Origin: an uncultured Alistipes sp.
Lineage (GTDB): Bacteria > Bacteroidota > Bacteroidia > Bacteroidales > UBA932
Assembly (NCBI GenBank): GCA_900544175.1
Contig: UQUN01000006.1
Coordinates: 34,957 to 98,956 of the forward strand
Length of the DNA: 64,000 bases
Direction: 5' to 3'
The notes beneath the pieces are model-generated. The model worked only from the letters and a program-made list of their open reading frames with translations, ran no database searches and was not told the DNA's origin. Each line of letters opens with the position of its first letter. Positions within the stretch are counted from its first letter, which is position 1. A program made the position numbers and the translations under genes. Positions 1 to 8,780 of the stretch are shown here, piece after piece.

Positions 1-1
1 C

Positions 2-514
2 GAGGACGAAGATGCCGCCGGCTCTGCGGCAGACAGAAACGCCAACCGCATGAAGGCACTCGAATCCTTCGTCCGCGTCCAGAGCGACGCTGCCCTCCGT
101 CAGGTAGCCGGCAACTACGCCTACGACACTCTCGGCTCCGAACCTGCCACTACACTGACCCTGCGCAATGGCGGAGACACCATCAACCACGAGCTGGTCG
201 AAAAACTCAACGAGCGTCTGGAGATGGCCGGCATCTCAGTGCTGGAGGCACGCATCAATTACCTGGCATACGCACCTGAAATCGCAGCCGTGATGCTGCG
301 CCGCCAGCAGGCCGAGGCCATAATCTCCGCCCGCGAGAAGATAGTCGAGGGAGCTGTATCAATGGTACAGATGGCTCTCAAGGAGATAAACGAAAAGGAC
401 ATCGTGGAACTGGACGAGGCGAAGAAAGCCGCCATGGTAAGCAACCTGCTCGTAGTCCTCTGCGCTGACGAGTCAGCCCAGCCAGTACTCAATACAGGCA
501 CACTATACCAATAA
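2..514 (+). CDS. SPFH/Band 7 domain protein, C-terminal part
   Basis: The frame is open from the left edge, so the 5' end lies outside the window; about 170 residues are visible. The text is typical of the C-terminal helical region of SPFH (stomatin/prohibitin) proteins: an Ala/Glu-rich stretch with a RRQQAEAIISAREKIVEGA-type segment after a strand containing EARINYLAYAPEIA. These proteins oligomerise at the inner membrane and scaffold membrane domains. The first in-frame ATG (base 50) is internal to the domain and is not the true start. A small ribbon-helix-helix gene follows after about 70 bases on the same strand, an arrangement I believe recurs in Bacteroidales, so the two are probably co-transcribed. 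The family call is good; the cellular role is unknown. Confidence 0.8.
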   Translation, partial: EDEDAAGSAADRNANRMKALESFVRVQSDAALRQVAGNYAYDTLGSEPATTLTLRNGGDTINHELVEKLNERLEMAGISVLEARINYLAYAPEIAAVMLRRQQAEAIISAREKIVEGAVSMVQMALKEINEKDIVELDEAKKAAMVSNLLVVLCADESAQPVLNTGTLYQ

Positions 515-583
515 CTTTCCACGGACCAGGGGCCGTCCCATAAAGTTTATTGAACAAACGGGTATGAACAGGTACGACATATC

Positions 584-775
584 ATGGCTAAAGAGCAGAA
601 GACAAAGAGTTTCGTTCTCCGTATAGATGCGACAACGATGGAGGCTCTGGAGAAATGGGCCGCTGACGAGTTCCGCTCGATCAACGGCCAGCTCCAGTGG
701 CTCATAGACGATGCCCTGCGCCGTGCCGGACGCCTACCTGCAAAAGACACTCCCGGAAAGCACGACCGATACTGA
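584..775 (+). CDS. Arc/ribbon-helix-helix family small DNA-binding protein
   Basis: A 63-residue protein. The start of the chain (KTKSFVLRIDATTMEALEKWA) fits a ribbon-helix-helix fold: a short beta strand with alternating basic/hydrophobic residues, then two helices (ATTMEALEKWAADEF and INGQLQWLIDDALRRAG). Such proteins bind DNA as dimers through the strand. The gene follows the SPFH gene on the same strand and probably belongs to its operon. No toxin-like gene lies beside it, so an antitoxin role is not supported. The C-terminal tail (DTPGKHDRY) looks disordered. The fold is likely; its target is unknown. Confidence 0.75.
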   Translation: MAKEQKTKSFVLRIDATTMEALEKWAADEFRSINGQLQWLIDDALRRAGRLPAKDTPGKHDRY

Positions 776-791
776 TCATGGCACTACAAAT

Positions 792-837
792 AACATGGGG
801 TCACCTCTTTTTTTCTTTACAGAGGCGACCCCATGTT
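792..837. terminator. Long inverted repeat with T-rich loop, probable bidirectional terminator
   Basis: A 17-base stem (792-808 with 821-837) has a single A/C mismatch and encloses a 12-base T-rich loop. It sits between the convergent RHH gene (+) and ferritin gene (-), where a shared terminator is expected. The T-run lies in the loop instead of after the stem, which is unusual for an intrinsic terminator. Confidence 0.6.
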
Positions 838-875
838 CTGGTTTTGATCCCTTTACTTCGGGAACTGAAAGAAAA

Positions 876-1358
876 CTATTTGCGCTCGCCGAGCTTGCTG
901 TCAAGCATTACGAGACCGGCCTCACCTGAGCGCTGCACTTTCTCGTAGATGGAGAGAGTGGTAGCCTCTTCCTCTACCTGCTCGCGGATATAGGTCATGA
1001 AGAAATCCTCGGACGGTTTGTCCTTCTCCTCACGGGCGATGTCAACCATCTTGTCAATCAGTGCTGTAACATGGCACTCGTGCTCATAGACATGCTTGAA
1101 GACATCCTGAACGCTGCCCCAGCCCTGAGGAACTACATCGATCATGCTGACCTTGGCGGTACCACCTCTCTTCTGGAGGAACGACGCCATACCATAGGCA
1201 TGCTCAAGCTCTTCCTGAGACTGCCTCTTCATCCAGTGGGACATTCCGTCATAACCCTCTTTCTCAAGATAGAAAGACATGGAAAGATAAAGGTTGGCCG
1301 ACCACATCTCAGCAATTATCTGATCATTGATCGCATTCTGTAATTTTTCGGTAATCAT
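876..1358 (-). CDS. ftnA: Ferritin (iron-storage, FtnA-like)
   Basis: A 160-residue non-haem ferritin, close to the usual bacterial length. The ferroxidase ligands fall exactly at the positions known from E. coli FtnA: Glu17, Tyr24, Glu50 and His53 (EELEHA), Glu94 and Gln127, with Glu130 nearby. It oxidises Fe2+ and stores it as a mineral inside a 24-subunit cytoplasmic shell. It is monocistronic, separated from the upstream fucosidase by about 125 bases, and converges on the RHH gene. I could not place a clear TAnnTTTG promoter upstream. Confidence 0.95.
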   Translation of the reverse strand: MITEKLQNAINDQIIAEMWSANLYLSMSFYLEKEGYDGMSHWMKRQSQEELEHAYGMASFLQKRGGTAKVSMIDVVPQGWGSVQDVFKHVYEHECHVTALIDKMVDIAREEKDKPSEDFFMTYIREQVEEEATTLSIYEKVQRSGEAGLVMLDSKLGERK

Positions 1359-1483
1359 AGCTGTAATGTTTTTAAATTTTCATTTCTGACTTATACTTCT
1401 GCAAAACCGATACCACAATCCGGACCAATGCCACAATGTCACAAAAACAGGAACTCCTGTCACCGGCCAGTCAGGCAAACGGG

Positions 1484-2911
1484 TCAGTATATCGCCACGT
1501 TGTTGATCAGCGGGCAGGCGTAAGAGTCTATGATATTGAACCTTACTTCCGAAGCCACCACCGGATCGAAGCGCATTATCCGCTTGTAGCCTATTGTCGT
1601 GCCACGGCAGACCTCCTTCCACTCCCCGGTATCTCCCAGACGGCATTCCACACTGAACTCCTTGACTCTCTGTCCCAAGGGGATGTACTCCTGCAGCATC
1701 ACAGAACTGACCTTCCTGTCTCTGCGGAAATACACGGTGAAGGAGGCGGAGGTGACACTGTCATCAGTTGCCCAATAAGTCGAATAGCGGCCGTCCACAG
1801 CATTAGCAGCGGCATACTTGGGAGAATTGGCCCGGACTGATTCGGAATAGGCCCGCGACATCTTGGCATAGTCGGCGTGAAATGCCTCCGTACGGGCATT
1901 GCGGAACTCCATCAGACGCGCCGAATCGACGGGACTGATACGTCCGCTACGGTCGGGAGGGACGTTGAGCAACAAGTTGGCATTACGACCTACCGATGCA
2001 TAGTATATCTCCATCAGCTCGTCTACGCTCTTGAGCAGGCTGTCCGTCGAAGGAGAGTAGAACCAGCCCGGACGGATGGATACGTCGGCCTCTGCGGGAA
2101 TCCACAGACTGCCGTGTACATTGCCGCTGTTGAGGGTATCACGGGGAGGTGCCAGACGGCCGGGGGTAAATCCTGCGACATCCAGCCGCGACCAGTTGGT
2201 CTCACCGGCATATCCGCGCTCGTTGCCCACCCAACGGCATCCGGGACCGACATCGCTGAAAATTATCAGACCGGGATCAAGAGTATGGGCTGTGGCGTTG
2301 AAATAATTCCAGCGGTAACGGCTCGGGGCGTCACCCTGACCGTCATCGGCTCCGTCAAACCAGAGCTCGAATATGTCGCCGTACTCAGTAAGTACCTCGG
2401 TAATGCAGCCCGCGAAAATCTCATTGTATGCCTCTGTCCCGTAAGCAGGATGGTTGCGGTCCCAGGGCGAAATATAGACTCCGAGCCGGAGACCGTATTT
2501 CCTGCAGGCATCCGCCAGCTCCCTCAGGACATCGCCCTGGCCGTTCCGCCAGGAGCTCTGTGCCACGGTATGACGGCTGTACTTGCTGGGCCACAGGCAG
2601 AAGCCGTCATGATGCTTGGCTGTGAGGATAATGCCCTTCATTCCGGCCTCGCGGGCTATACGGGCCCACTGCTCACAGTCAAGGTCCGTGGGCGCAAATA
2701 CGTCCGGATTCTCGTCACCGGTACCCCACTCGCTGTCCGTAAACGTGTTGGGGCCGAAGTGTACGAACATATAGTACTCCATCTTCTGCCACTCCACCTG
2801 GGCCTCCGTAGGCACGGGACCGTACGGAGCAGGGACTGTACTGTCATTGCAAGAAGCCGCCACCGCAAGCGCGGCGACGGCTGTCAGGAAAATATTTATG
2901 CTTCTTCTCAT
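1484..2911 (-). CDS. GH29 alpha-L-fucosidase lipoprotein with C-terminal F5/8C-type domain
   Basis: A 475-residue lipoprotein: signal peptide ending in AASC (lipid Cys21), then a GH29 (beta/alpha)8 barrel from about residue 35 to 340. GH29 landmarks include MFVHFGPNTF, AKHHDGFCLW and the ELWFDGADDG segment carrying the predicted nucleophile Asp. The last ~130 residues (SESVRANSPKYAAANAVDG, ATDDSVTSASF) look like an F5/8 type C/CBM32 sugar-binding module. The enzyme removes alpha-linked fucose, for example from host glycans. It lies only 24 bases after the RND outer-membrane gene on the same strand, so it may be read from that operon, an odd partnership. No SusC/SusD genes accompany it. Confidence 0.88.
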   Translation of the reverse strand: MRRSINIFLTAVAALAVAASCNDSTVPAPYGPVPTEAQVEWQKMEYYMFVHFGPNTFTDSEWGTGDENPDVFAPTDLDCEQWARIAREAGMKGIILTAKHHDGFCLWPSKYSRHTVAQSSWRNGQGDVLRELADACRKYGLRLGVYISPWDRNHPAYGTEAYNEIFAGCITEVLTEYGDIFELWFDGADDGQGDAPSRYRWNYFNATAHTLDPGLIIFSDVGPGCRWVGNERGYAGETNWSRLDVAGFTPGRLAPPRDTLNSGNVHGSLWIPAEADVSIRPGWFYSPSTDSLLKSVDELMEIYYASVGRNANLLLNVPPDRSGRISPVDSARLMEFRNARTEAFHADYAKMSRAYSESVRANSPKYAAANAVDGRYSTYWATDDSVTSASFTVYFRRDRKVSSVMLQEYIPLGQRVKEFSVECRLGDTGEWKEVCRGTTIGYKRIMRFDPVVASEVRFNIIDSYACPLINNVAIY

Positions 2912-2935
2912 ATCGTCATATTCACTGCATCTGTC

Positions 2936-4348
2936 TTACTGTCTGCCTCCTCCGAGGGAACGGTAAAGATTGACCGTGGTCTGCAGAAGGAGATATTTGT
3001 CGGATATCACATTGAGCTGAGCTGTCAGTAATGACTGCCGGGCCGTAAGGACTTCAAGATAAGTCATCCCCGAGCTGTTGCGGTAGAGGGACTCCGCTGT
3101 ATATACCGTACGCTCCAGATCACTTCGCTGGGAGAGATGTTTCTCCAGCATCTGGTCGTAAATCTCGAGGGCGTAGAGGTTGTTGTTCACCTCCTCTCCC
3201 GCATCGAGCAGAGCCTGTTTGTAGCTCAGCTTGGCTATCTCCTCCTCAGCCTTCGCCACACGCAGGTTGGAGGTCAGCTGTCCCTTGTTGAATATGGGCT
3301 GGGCGAGCTGGGCAAGGGCCGACACGATCAGGCCGCCGGGGTTGAGAATCGCCTGTCCCACGCTGTTGGTCCATCCGGCGCTGCCCGAAAGGGTAAGCTT
3401 GGGATAGAAGGCCGAACGGGCCTGGTTGGTCGAATAGTATGCACTGGCCAGAGCCATCTCGGCCTGATAGACATCGGGACGGTTCGAGAGCAGCTCCAAA
3501 GGAACTCCTACGGAGAAATTCTCAGGAAGAGACTGCTCGTCAAGGGTACTTCTCTCTATCTTGGTATACACCGAGCCGAGTATGGAGCAGAGGGCGTTCT
3601 CCGCCTCCTGACGCTGACGCTTCAGGTCTGCCAGCGAAGCCTCCAGACCATAGAGCTGGGCTCTGGACTGGGTGACTGCATTCTCATTGACACGGCCGAC
3701 CTTGAGCATTGCTTCCATCGATCTGATCTGTTCGGACCAGAGAGCCACATTCTCCTCACTGATACGGACCTGCTCGTCCAGCATCAGAAGAGAATAGTAG
3801 GTATTGGCAACCGTGGCGATGAGCTGGGAGCGGACTGCCTGACGGTAAGCTTGCTGCTGGAGGAGAGTCGCCTGGGCACCGCGTTTTGCATTGAGCAGCG
3901 AGCCGAAGAGGTCTATGTCCCAGCTGACGGAAAGTCCGGCATTGTAGGTCCAGGAGCCGGATGTGGTAACACTGCCCTGATTGTCGGCAAGGGTGTAGTT
4001 GTATCCGCCCTGAGGACCGAGATTAAGCGATGGAGAATAAGCCCACTTCGAGGCTTTCAGCTGAGCCTGGGCCTGCTGTACCCTGAGTGCTGCAGAAAGC
4101 AGATCGGTGTTATTGTCCAGAGCCGTACGGATAAGCTCCTGCAGGTGAGGGTCGGTGAACATCTCCTCCCACGGCATGTAACCGAAGGATGCGCTGTCCT
4201 CGACAACTGTTGAATCAACGGGAGCCACTAACTCAGCACGGTAGAGACTGTCCACCGCAACGAGATCTTCAGGTCTCTGGTATTTGCGGTAAATGGAGCA
4301 TCCGCTCATCATCAGCACCGCGAGTGGTATTATAATTATCTTTCTCAT
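2936..4348 (-). CDS. RND efflux outer-membrane factor lipoprotein (NodT/OprM type)
   Basis: A 470-residue TolC-superfamily protein with lipobox SGC (Cys17). Family text includes the coiled-coil repeats (AALRVQQAQAQLKASKWAYSP and SNRPDVYQAEMALASAYYST) and the duplicated helix-barrel layout. It forms the outer-membrane exit duct of a tripartite pump. Its start overlaps the 3' end of the RND transporter gene by 4 bases, showing translational coupling. It is the third gene of the adaptor, pump, exit-duct operon read on the minus strand. Confidence 0.93.
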   Translation of the reverse strand: MRKIIIIPLAVLMMSGCSIYRKYQRPEDLVAVDSLYRAELVAPVDSTVVEDSASFGYMPWEEMFTDPHLQELIRTALDNNTDLLSAALRVQQAQAQLKASKWAYSPSLNLGPQGGYNYTLADNQGSVTTSGSWTYNAGLSVSWDIDLFGSLLNAKRGAQATLLQQQAYRQAVRSQLIATVANTYYSLLMLDEQVRISEENVALWSEQIRSMEAMLKVGRVNENAVTQSRAQLYGLEASLADLKRQRQEAENALCSILGSVYTKIERSTLDEQSLPENFSVGVPLELLSNRPDVYQAEMALASAYYSTNQARSAFYPKLTLSGSAGWTNSVGQAILNPGGLIVSALAQLAQPIFNKGQLTSNLRVAKAEEEIAKLSYKQALLDAGEEVNNNLYALEIYDQMLEKHLSQRSDLERTVYTAESLYRNSSGMTYLEVLTARQSLLTAQLNVISDKYLLLQTTVNLYRSLGGGRQ

Positions 4349-7300
4349 AGTGATGCTCTTTCCTCCTTTCTTTTACCCATTACCTTCTCCTCCACATACT
4401 GGAAGATGACGAAGAACATAGGCGTTAAGAACATAAGTGCTATAGTTCCGACCACCATTCCTCCGGCTGTTCCCACACCGAGAGAGCGGTAACCGTTGGC
4501 TCCGACTCCGGAAGCCGTAATCAGAGGCAGCAGACCTATGACCATGGTGAGCACGGTCATGAGCACAGGCCTGAGACGTACACCGGCCGCCGACAGAGCC
4601 GCCGCACTCAACGACATACCTCTTTTTCTTCGCTGCGATCCATACTCGGTGATCAGAATGGCAGTTTTGGACAGCAGTCCGATCAGCATGACCATACCGA
4701 CCTGAGTGTAGATATTGTTCTCCAGCCCCCACATCTTGGTAAACAGATAGCTGCCCATCAGACCGAAAGGTACTGAGCAAAGCACTGCGAGAGGCAAGAA
4801 GAGACTCTCATACATACCGCAGAGGATCAGGTAGATGAAAACGACGCAGATAACATACACAATGGTTGTAGTATTGGAATCCGACAGTTCCGCCTCCTCT
4901 CTGGTCATGCCGGAGAACTCGTAACCGAATCCGGTAGGAAGCGCCTCCTCGCTGACCTCCTCTATGGCGGCGATAATGTCACCGGAACTGTATCCGGGAT
5001 TGGGCATACCCTGAACAGTAATGGATGTGAACATGTTGAACCTGTTGAGCACCTCCGCTCCGTATATCTTCTTCATGGTGACGAACTGGCTTACAGGCGC
5101 CATGCCGTTGGATGTGCGTACATACACGTCATCAAGTGACTGCATATTGTCCCTGAACTCAGGCGGAGCCTGCAGGATGACACGGTACAGCTTGGTGAAA
5201 CGGTTGAAGTTAGATACGTACATACTTCCGTAGTAGCCGGAGAGTACGGAAAGCACCGCATCAGTCGTGGTCCCTGCACGTATACACTTGGCGGCATCCA
5301 CGTCGATCTGGTACTGGGGAAAGTTGGAGCTGAATGACGTATAGGCCATCTGGACTTCCGGTCTTTGGTTAAGTGCCGCTATGAAGCCCTGAGTAACCTC
5401 CTCGAGAGCATCGATGCCACGGCCCGAACGGTCCTGCAGGTCGACGAAGAAACTGTTACCAGTACCGTAACCGGAAATCATAGGAGGAGCGAAGATGAAT
5501 ATCTGCGCATTCTTGATATGGGCGGTATTGGCATATATCTTTTCAATGACAGCCGTGTAGCTCTGGTCCTTGTCCGGACGCTCGCTCCAGTCCTTGAGAC
5601 GTATCATCATCATGGCGTGGGACGCTCCGCTACCGGAGAACGAGAAACCGGCCACCTGGTTGTAGGTCTGTATCTCCTCTATGTCCTTGATGCTGTTCTG
5701 CATCTCGGTAAGAATTTCATTGGTCTCGGCCAAAGTGGTTCCAGGTGCGGCATCCACACTGATAAAGAGGGAACCTGTATCCTCGTTGGGCACAAGACTG
5801 GTCTTGGCGGTCGCCATGAAATAGACAAGAAGACCGCAGGCCAGCACAAGACAGCTTAATCCGACCCATTTGTGCTTTATGAAGAACTTGACTCCTCCCT
5901 TGTATTTGCCGATTATACGGCCGAAAGATGCCTCAAAGGCGATTCTGAATCTTGTCGAGAACTGCTTGGGCCGTTCTCCGGGAGACACAATCTCGTTAGG
6001 CTTCATGATAAGGGCGCACAACGCAGGCGAAAGAGTCAAGGCGTTGATAGCCGAGAAACCTACGGCAGCAGCCATTGTAAGACCGAACTGCTTATAGAAA
6101 AGTCCCGATGTACCTCCGAGGAACGACACAGGGATGAACACGGCCATGAAGACCAGTGTCGCTGACACCACCGCTGCCGAGACACCCTCGACACCGTCCA
6201 TTGCAGCCTTGTACGCAGACCTGTAACCCATGTCGAAGCGTGCCTGCACCGCTTCGACGACGATTATGGCATCGTCCACGACCGTACCGATAACCAGAAT
6301 CAACGCGAAGAGAGTGATCAGGTTGATGGTGAAACCAGCCACTATGAGGAACGCGAACGTAGCGATAAGCGCAACGAAAATACATATGGTAGGTATGAGC
6401 GTTGCCCTTGGACTCTGCAGGAAGACATATACTACGAGCACTACGAGAAGGATGGTCTCGAAGAGAGTCTTGATCACCTCTTTGATGGAAGCGTCAAGGA
6501 AGTCCTTGGTACTCATGATGTCCACGATCTCGACTCCCTTAGGCAGGTCTGCCTTGACAGTCTCCAGGTACGCATCTATCTCCTTGATGATCTCGTTGGC
6601 GTTACTTCCGGCTGTCTGGTTGATCATACAGGTCACGCCGGGAGCACCCTTCACACGTCCCTCATAATTATAGGTCACCGCTCCCAGCTGGATATCGGCG
6701 ATGTCTTTCAACTTCAGCACACGACCGTCATCATAGGCGCGGATAACGATCTCACCGAATTCCTCCTCAGTGGACAGACGTCCTTTGTAACGGAGGGTAT
6801 ACTGGAATACATTGTCTGAATTCTCTCCTATCGCACCTGTGGAAGCCTCTATGTTCTGACTGGCCAGAGCCGCACTCACGTCGGTAGGAACCAGCTCATA
6901 CTGGGCCATAATCTCAGGCTTCAGCCATATACGCATCGCATAGTCTCCGCCCATCACGTTGCACTCACCGACTCCGGAAATACGCTGTATCTGAGGTTTG
7001 ACATTGATGGACAGGTAATTGGTAAGGAATGTCTCGTCATAAGTGCTGTCCGGTGACACCAATGCGAACACCTTCAGCGTACTGCTCTGGCGCTTGGCGA
7101 CCTCGACTCCGACCTGAGTCACCTCGGCCGGCAGAAGGGAGGTAGCCCTCGACACACGGTTCTGTACATTGACCGCCGCCATATCCGGGTCGATACCCTG
7201 CTTGAAATACACGGTGACCGAAGCACTTCCCGAGTTACTGGCCTCGGACGTCATGTAAGTCATGTCCTCCACACCGTTTATGGCCTCCTCCAGAGGAGCG

Positions 7301-7488
7301 ATCACGGCATTCTGTACAGCTGTTGCATTCGCACCGCTGTAGGTCGTGGAGACACGTATGGTAGGAGGAGCTATATCCGGATACTGCTCGACTGGCAGCA
7401 TCGCAAGACCGATGATTCCTATCAATACCAGAAAGGTGGAAATGGCCACTGACAGAATCGGCCTGTCTATGAACGTTTTCAGATTCAT
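4345..7488 (-). CDS. RND family multidrug efflux inner-membrane transporter (HAE1/AcrB type)
   Basis: 1047 residues, the usual length for AcrB-type pumps. It starts with the conserved NLKTFIDRPILSVAIS segment and has the two-fold RND layout of six-TM blocks and periplasmic loops. The proton-relay Asp pair of TM4 is present (GTVVDDAIIVVEAV), as are LPAEVTQVGV and FLGGTSGLFYKQFGLTM. It exports drugs, bile salts or other amphiphiles using the proton gradient. The gene follows the adaptor after 3 bases and overlaps the exit-duct gene by 4, giving a full tripartite operon. No dedicated regulator lies next to it. Confidence 0.97.
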   Translation of the reverse strand: MNLKTFIDRPILSVAISTFLVLIGIIGLAMLPVEQYPDIAPPTIRVSTTYSGANATAVQNAVIAPLEEAINGVEDMTYMTSEASNSGSASVTVYFKQGIDPDMAAVNVQNRVSRATSLLPAEVTQVGVEVAKRQSSTLKVFALVSPDSTYDETFLTNYLSINVKPQIQRISGVGECNVMGGDYAMRIWLKPEIMAQYELVPTDVSAALASQNIEASTGAIGENSDNVFQYTLRYKGRLSTEEEFGEIVIRAYDDGRVLKLKDIADIQLGAVTYNYEGRVKGAPGVTCMINQTAGSNANEIIKEIDAYLETVKADLPKGVEIVDIMSTKDFLDASIKEVIKTLFETILLVVLVVYVFLQSPRATLIPTICIFVALIATFAFLIVAGFTINLITLFALILVIGTVVDDAIIVVEAVQARFDMGYRSAYKAAMDGVEGVSAAVVSATLVFMAVFIPVSFLGGTSGLFYKQFGLTMAAAVGFSAINALTLSPALCALIMKPNEIVSPGERPKQFSTRFRIAFEASFGRIIGKYKGGVKFFIKHKWVGLSCLVLACGLLVYFMATAKTSLVPNEDTGSLFISVDAAPGTTLAETNEILTEMQNSIKDIEEIQTYNQVAGFSFSGSGASHAMMMIRLKDWSERPDKDQSYTAVIEKIYANTAHIKNAQIFIFAPPMISGYGTGNSFFVDLQDRSGRGIDALEEVTQGFIAALNQRPEVQMAYTSFSSNFPQYQIDVDAAKCIRAGTTTDAVLSVLSGYYGSMYVSNFNRFTKLYRVILQAPPEFRDNMQSLDDVYVRTSNGMAPVSQFVTMKKIYGAEVLNRFNMFTSITVQGMPNPGYSSGDIIAAIEEVSEEALPTGFGYEFSGMTREEAELSDSNTTTIVYVICVVFIYLILCGMYESLFLPLAVLCSVPFGLMGSYLFTKMWGLENNIYTQVGMVMLIGLLSKTAILITEYGSQRRKRGMSLSAAALSAAGVRLRPVLMTVLTMVIGLLPLITASGVGANGYRSLGVGTAGGMVVGTIALMFLTPMFFVIFQYVEEKVMGKRKEERASL

Positions 7489-7491
7489 ATT

Positions 7492-8616
7492 TTATTCTCC
7501 TTCATTAGAGTTTACTGGAGTGCCGGCAATCGGAGTACCTTCCCTGAGCAGACCTGCTCCCTTGGACACAATGACATCGCCCTCAGACAGTCCGCTCTCA
7601 ACGACATACTCCCTGCCGTCATTGATTCTGAAGACCTTTATCTCATTGGAAACAGCTTTGCCGTCCACTACCTTGTACACGTATATCTTATCCTGTATCT
7701 CGAATGTGGCCTCCTGAGGAATCACGATACAGTTGTTTCTGTCATACGAGACATTGATACGGCCGGAGCCTCCGCTCATCAGCCTTCCGTCCGGATTGTC
7801 AAAGACCGCCCTGATGCTGACGGCTCCGGTGAGCTTGTCTACAATACGGCTAATCACATCTATCCGACCGGCATGTTCATATACGGTGCCATCCGAAAGC
7901 GTAAGCGTCACAGGCTGAAAGGACTTGATGGTGTTGTCAATGGATCCGTACAGACGGGTCATTGAGAGCACTTCTTTCTCAGGCAGGGAGAAATACACGT
8001 ACATCTGCGAGTTGTCCGAAACACTGATAAGCGGCTCAGTCATAGACGCGCTGACCAGAGCGCCCACCCTTACGGACGTCATGCCAGCAGAACCGTTTAC
8101 CGGACTCTTCACGATGGCATACGAGAGATTCTGGGCCGCACTTGCCTCAGATGCCTCGGCCTGTCTGAGCGAGGCCACTGCGCTATTGTATGAATTGCGG
8201 GCAGTCTGAAGTTCAAAATCCGAAATAACATTCTCCGCATAAAGGTCCTCGCTTCCCTCCAGAGAGAGTCTGGATGTGGCAAGCTGGGCTTCTGCAGTAG
8301 CCACTGCCGCCTTAGCCTGTCTGTATGAAGCCGCATATGGGATGGTATCAATTACGAAAAGGATTTCCCCTTTCTTTACCTTTGCCCCTTCCTTGACCTT
8401 GACTTCCGTTATGAATCCGGACACCTGAGGCCGGATCTCGACATCCTGCTTTCCCTCTATGACAGCCGAATAACTCACAGACAGAGTCCGGTCTTCAGGG
8501 AAAACCCTCAGAAGCGGATACGTACCCGCCTCTACCTGGCTTTCAGTCTTCTGCTTGCATGACGCAACACTTAAAACCAAAAAAAGACCTACAGCCGCTA
8601 CTTTCAGATACTGCAT
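7492..8616 (-). CDS. RND efflux periplasmic adaptor (membrane fusion protein) lipoprotein
   Basis: 374 residues with signal peptide and lipobox VASC (Cys20). It has the HlyD/AcrA order: lipoyl half (EIRPQVSGFITEVKVKEGAKV), alpha-hairpin (VATAEAQLATSRLSLEGSEDLY), second lipoyl half (VKSPVNGSAGMTSVRVGALV) and beta-barrel. It links the pump to the outer-membrane duct. It is the first gene of the three-gene operon and is divergent from the pullulanase gene, with about 160 bases between them holding both promoters. Confidence 0.95.
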   Translation of the reverse strand: MQYLKVAAVGLFLVLSVASCKQKTESQVEAGTYPLLRVFPEDRTLSVSYSAVIEGKQDVEIRPQVSGFITEVKVKEGAKVKKGEILFVIDTIPYAASYRQAKAAVATAEAQLATSRLSLEGSEDLYAENVISDFELQTARNSYNSAVASLRQAEASEASAAQNLSYAIVKSPVNGSAGMTSVRVGALVSASMTEPLISVSDNSQMYVYFSLPEKEVLSMTRLYGSIDNTIKSFQPVTLTLSDGTVYEHAGRIDVISRIVDKLTGAVSIRAVFDNPDGRLMSGGSGRINVSYDRNNCIVIPQEATFEIQDKIYVYKVVDGKAVSNEIKVFRINDGREYVVESGLSEGDVIVSKGAGLLREGTPIAGTPVNSNEGE

Positions 8617-8751
8617 ATTTATTTAACTCTTTTAAAATTTCTGAGTTCGGGTTAGCAACGATTGTGCCAAATCGACAGGATTTCCTTTTTTGCCACAAAT
8701 ATTTCCGAATCTTTACGAATCTTATATTTCCTCCACATCCGGAATTTTGAC

Positions 8752-8759
8752 TATTTTTG
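8752..8759 (+). promoter_or_regulatory. -7 element of the pullulanase promoter
   Basis: TATTTTTG matches the Bacteroidota consensus TAnnTTTG and ends 21 bases before the ATG at 8781. An in-frame TTG at 8757 lies inside this element, so translation from there is excluded if the promoter is real. Confidence 0.65.
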
Positions 8760-8780
8760 CAGAAACAATCAGACTTGCAG

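Noticed and set aside
584..775. Toxin-antitoxin module based on the RHH protein
   Set aside because: No toxin-like gene adjoins it; the neighbours are an SPFH protein and ferritin.
1877..3031. A 384-codon plus-strand frame opposite the fucosidase
   Set aside because: Antisense to a well-supported GH29 gene and without recognisable motifs.
3137..4213. A 358-codon plus-strand frame opposite the outer-membrane efflux gene
   Set aside because: Antisense shadow; no signal, domain or promoter.
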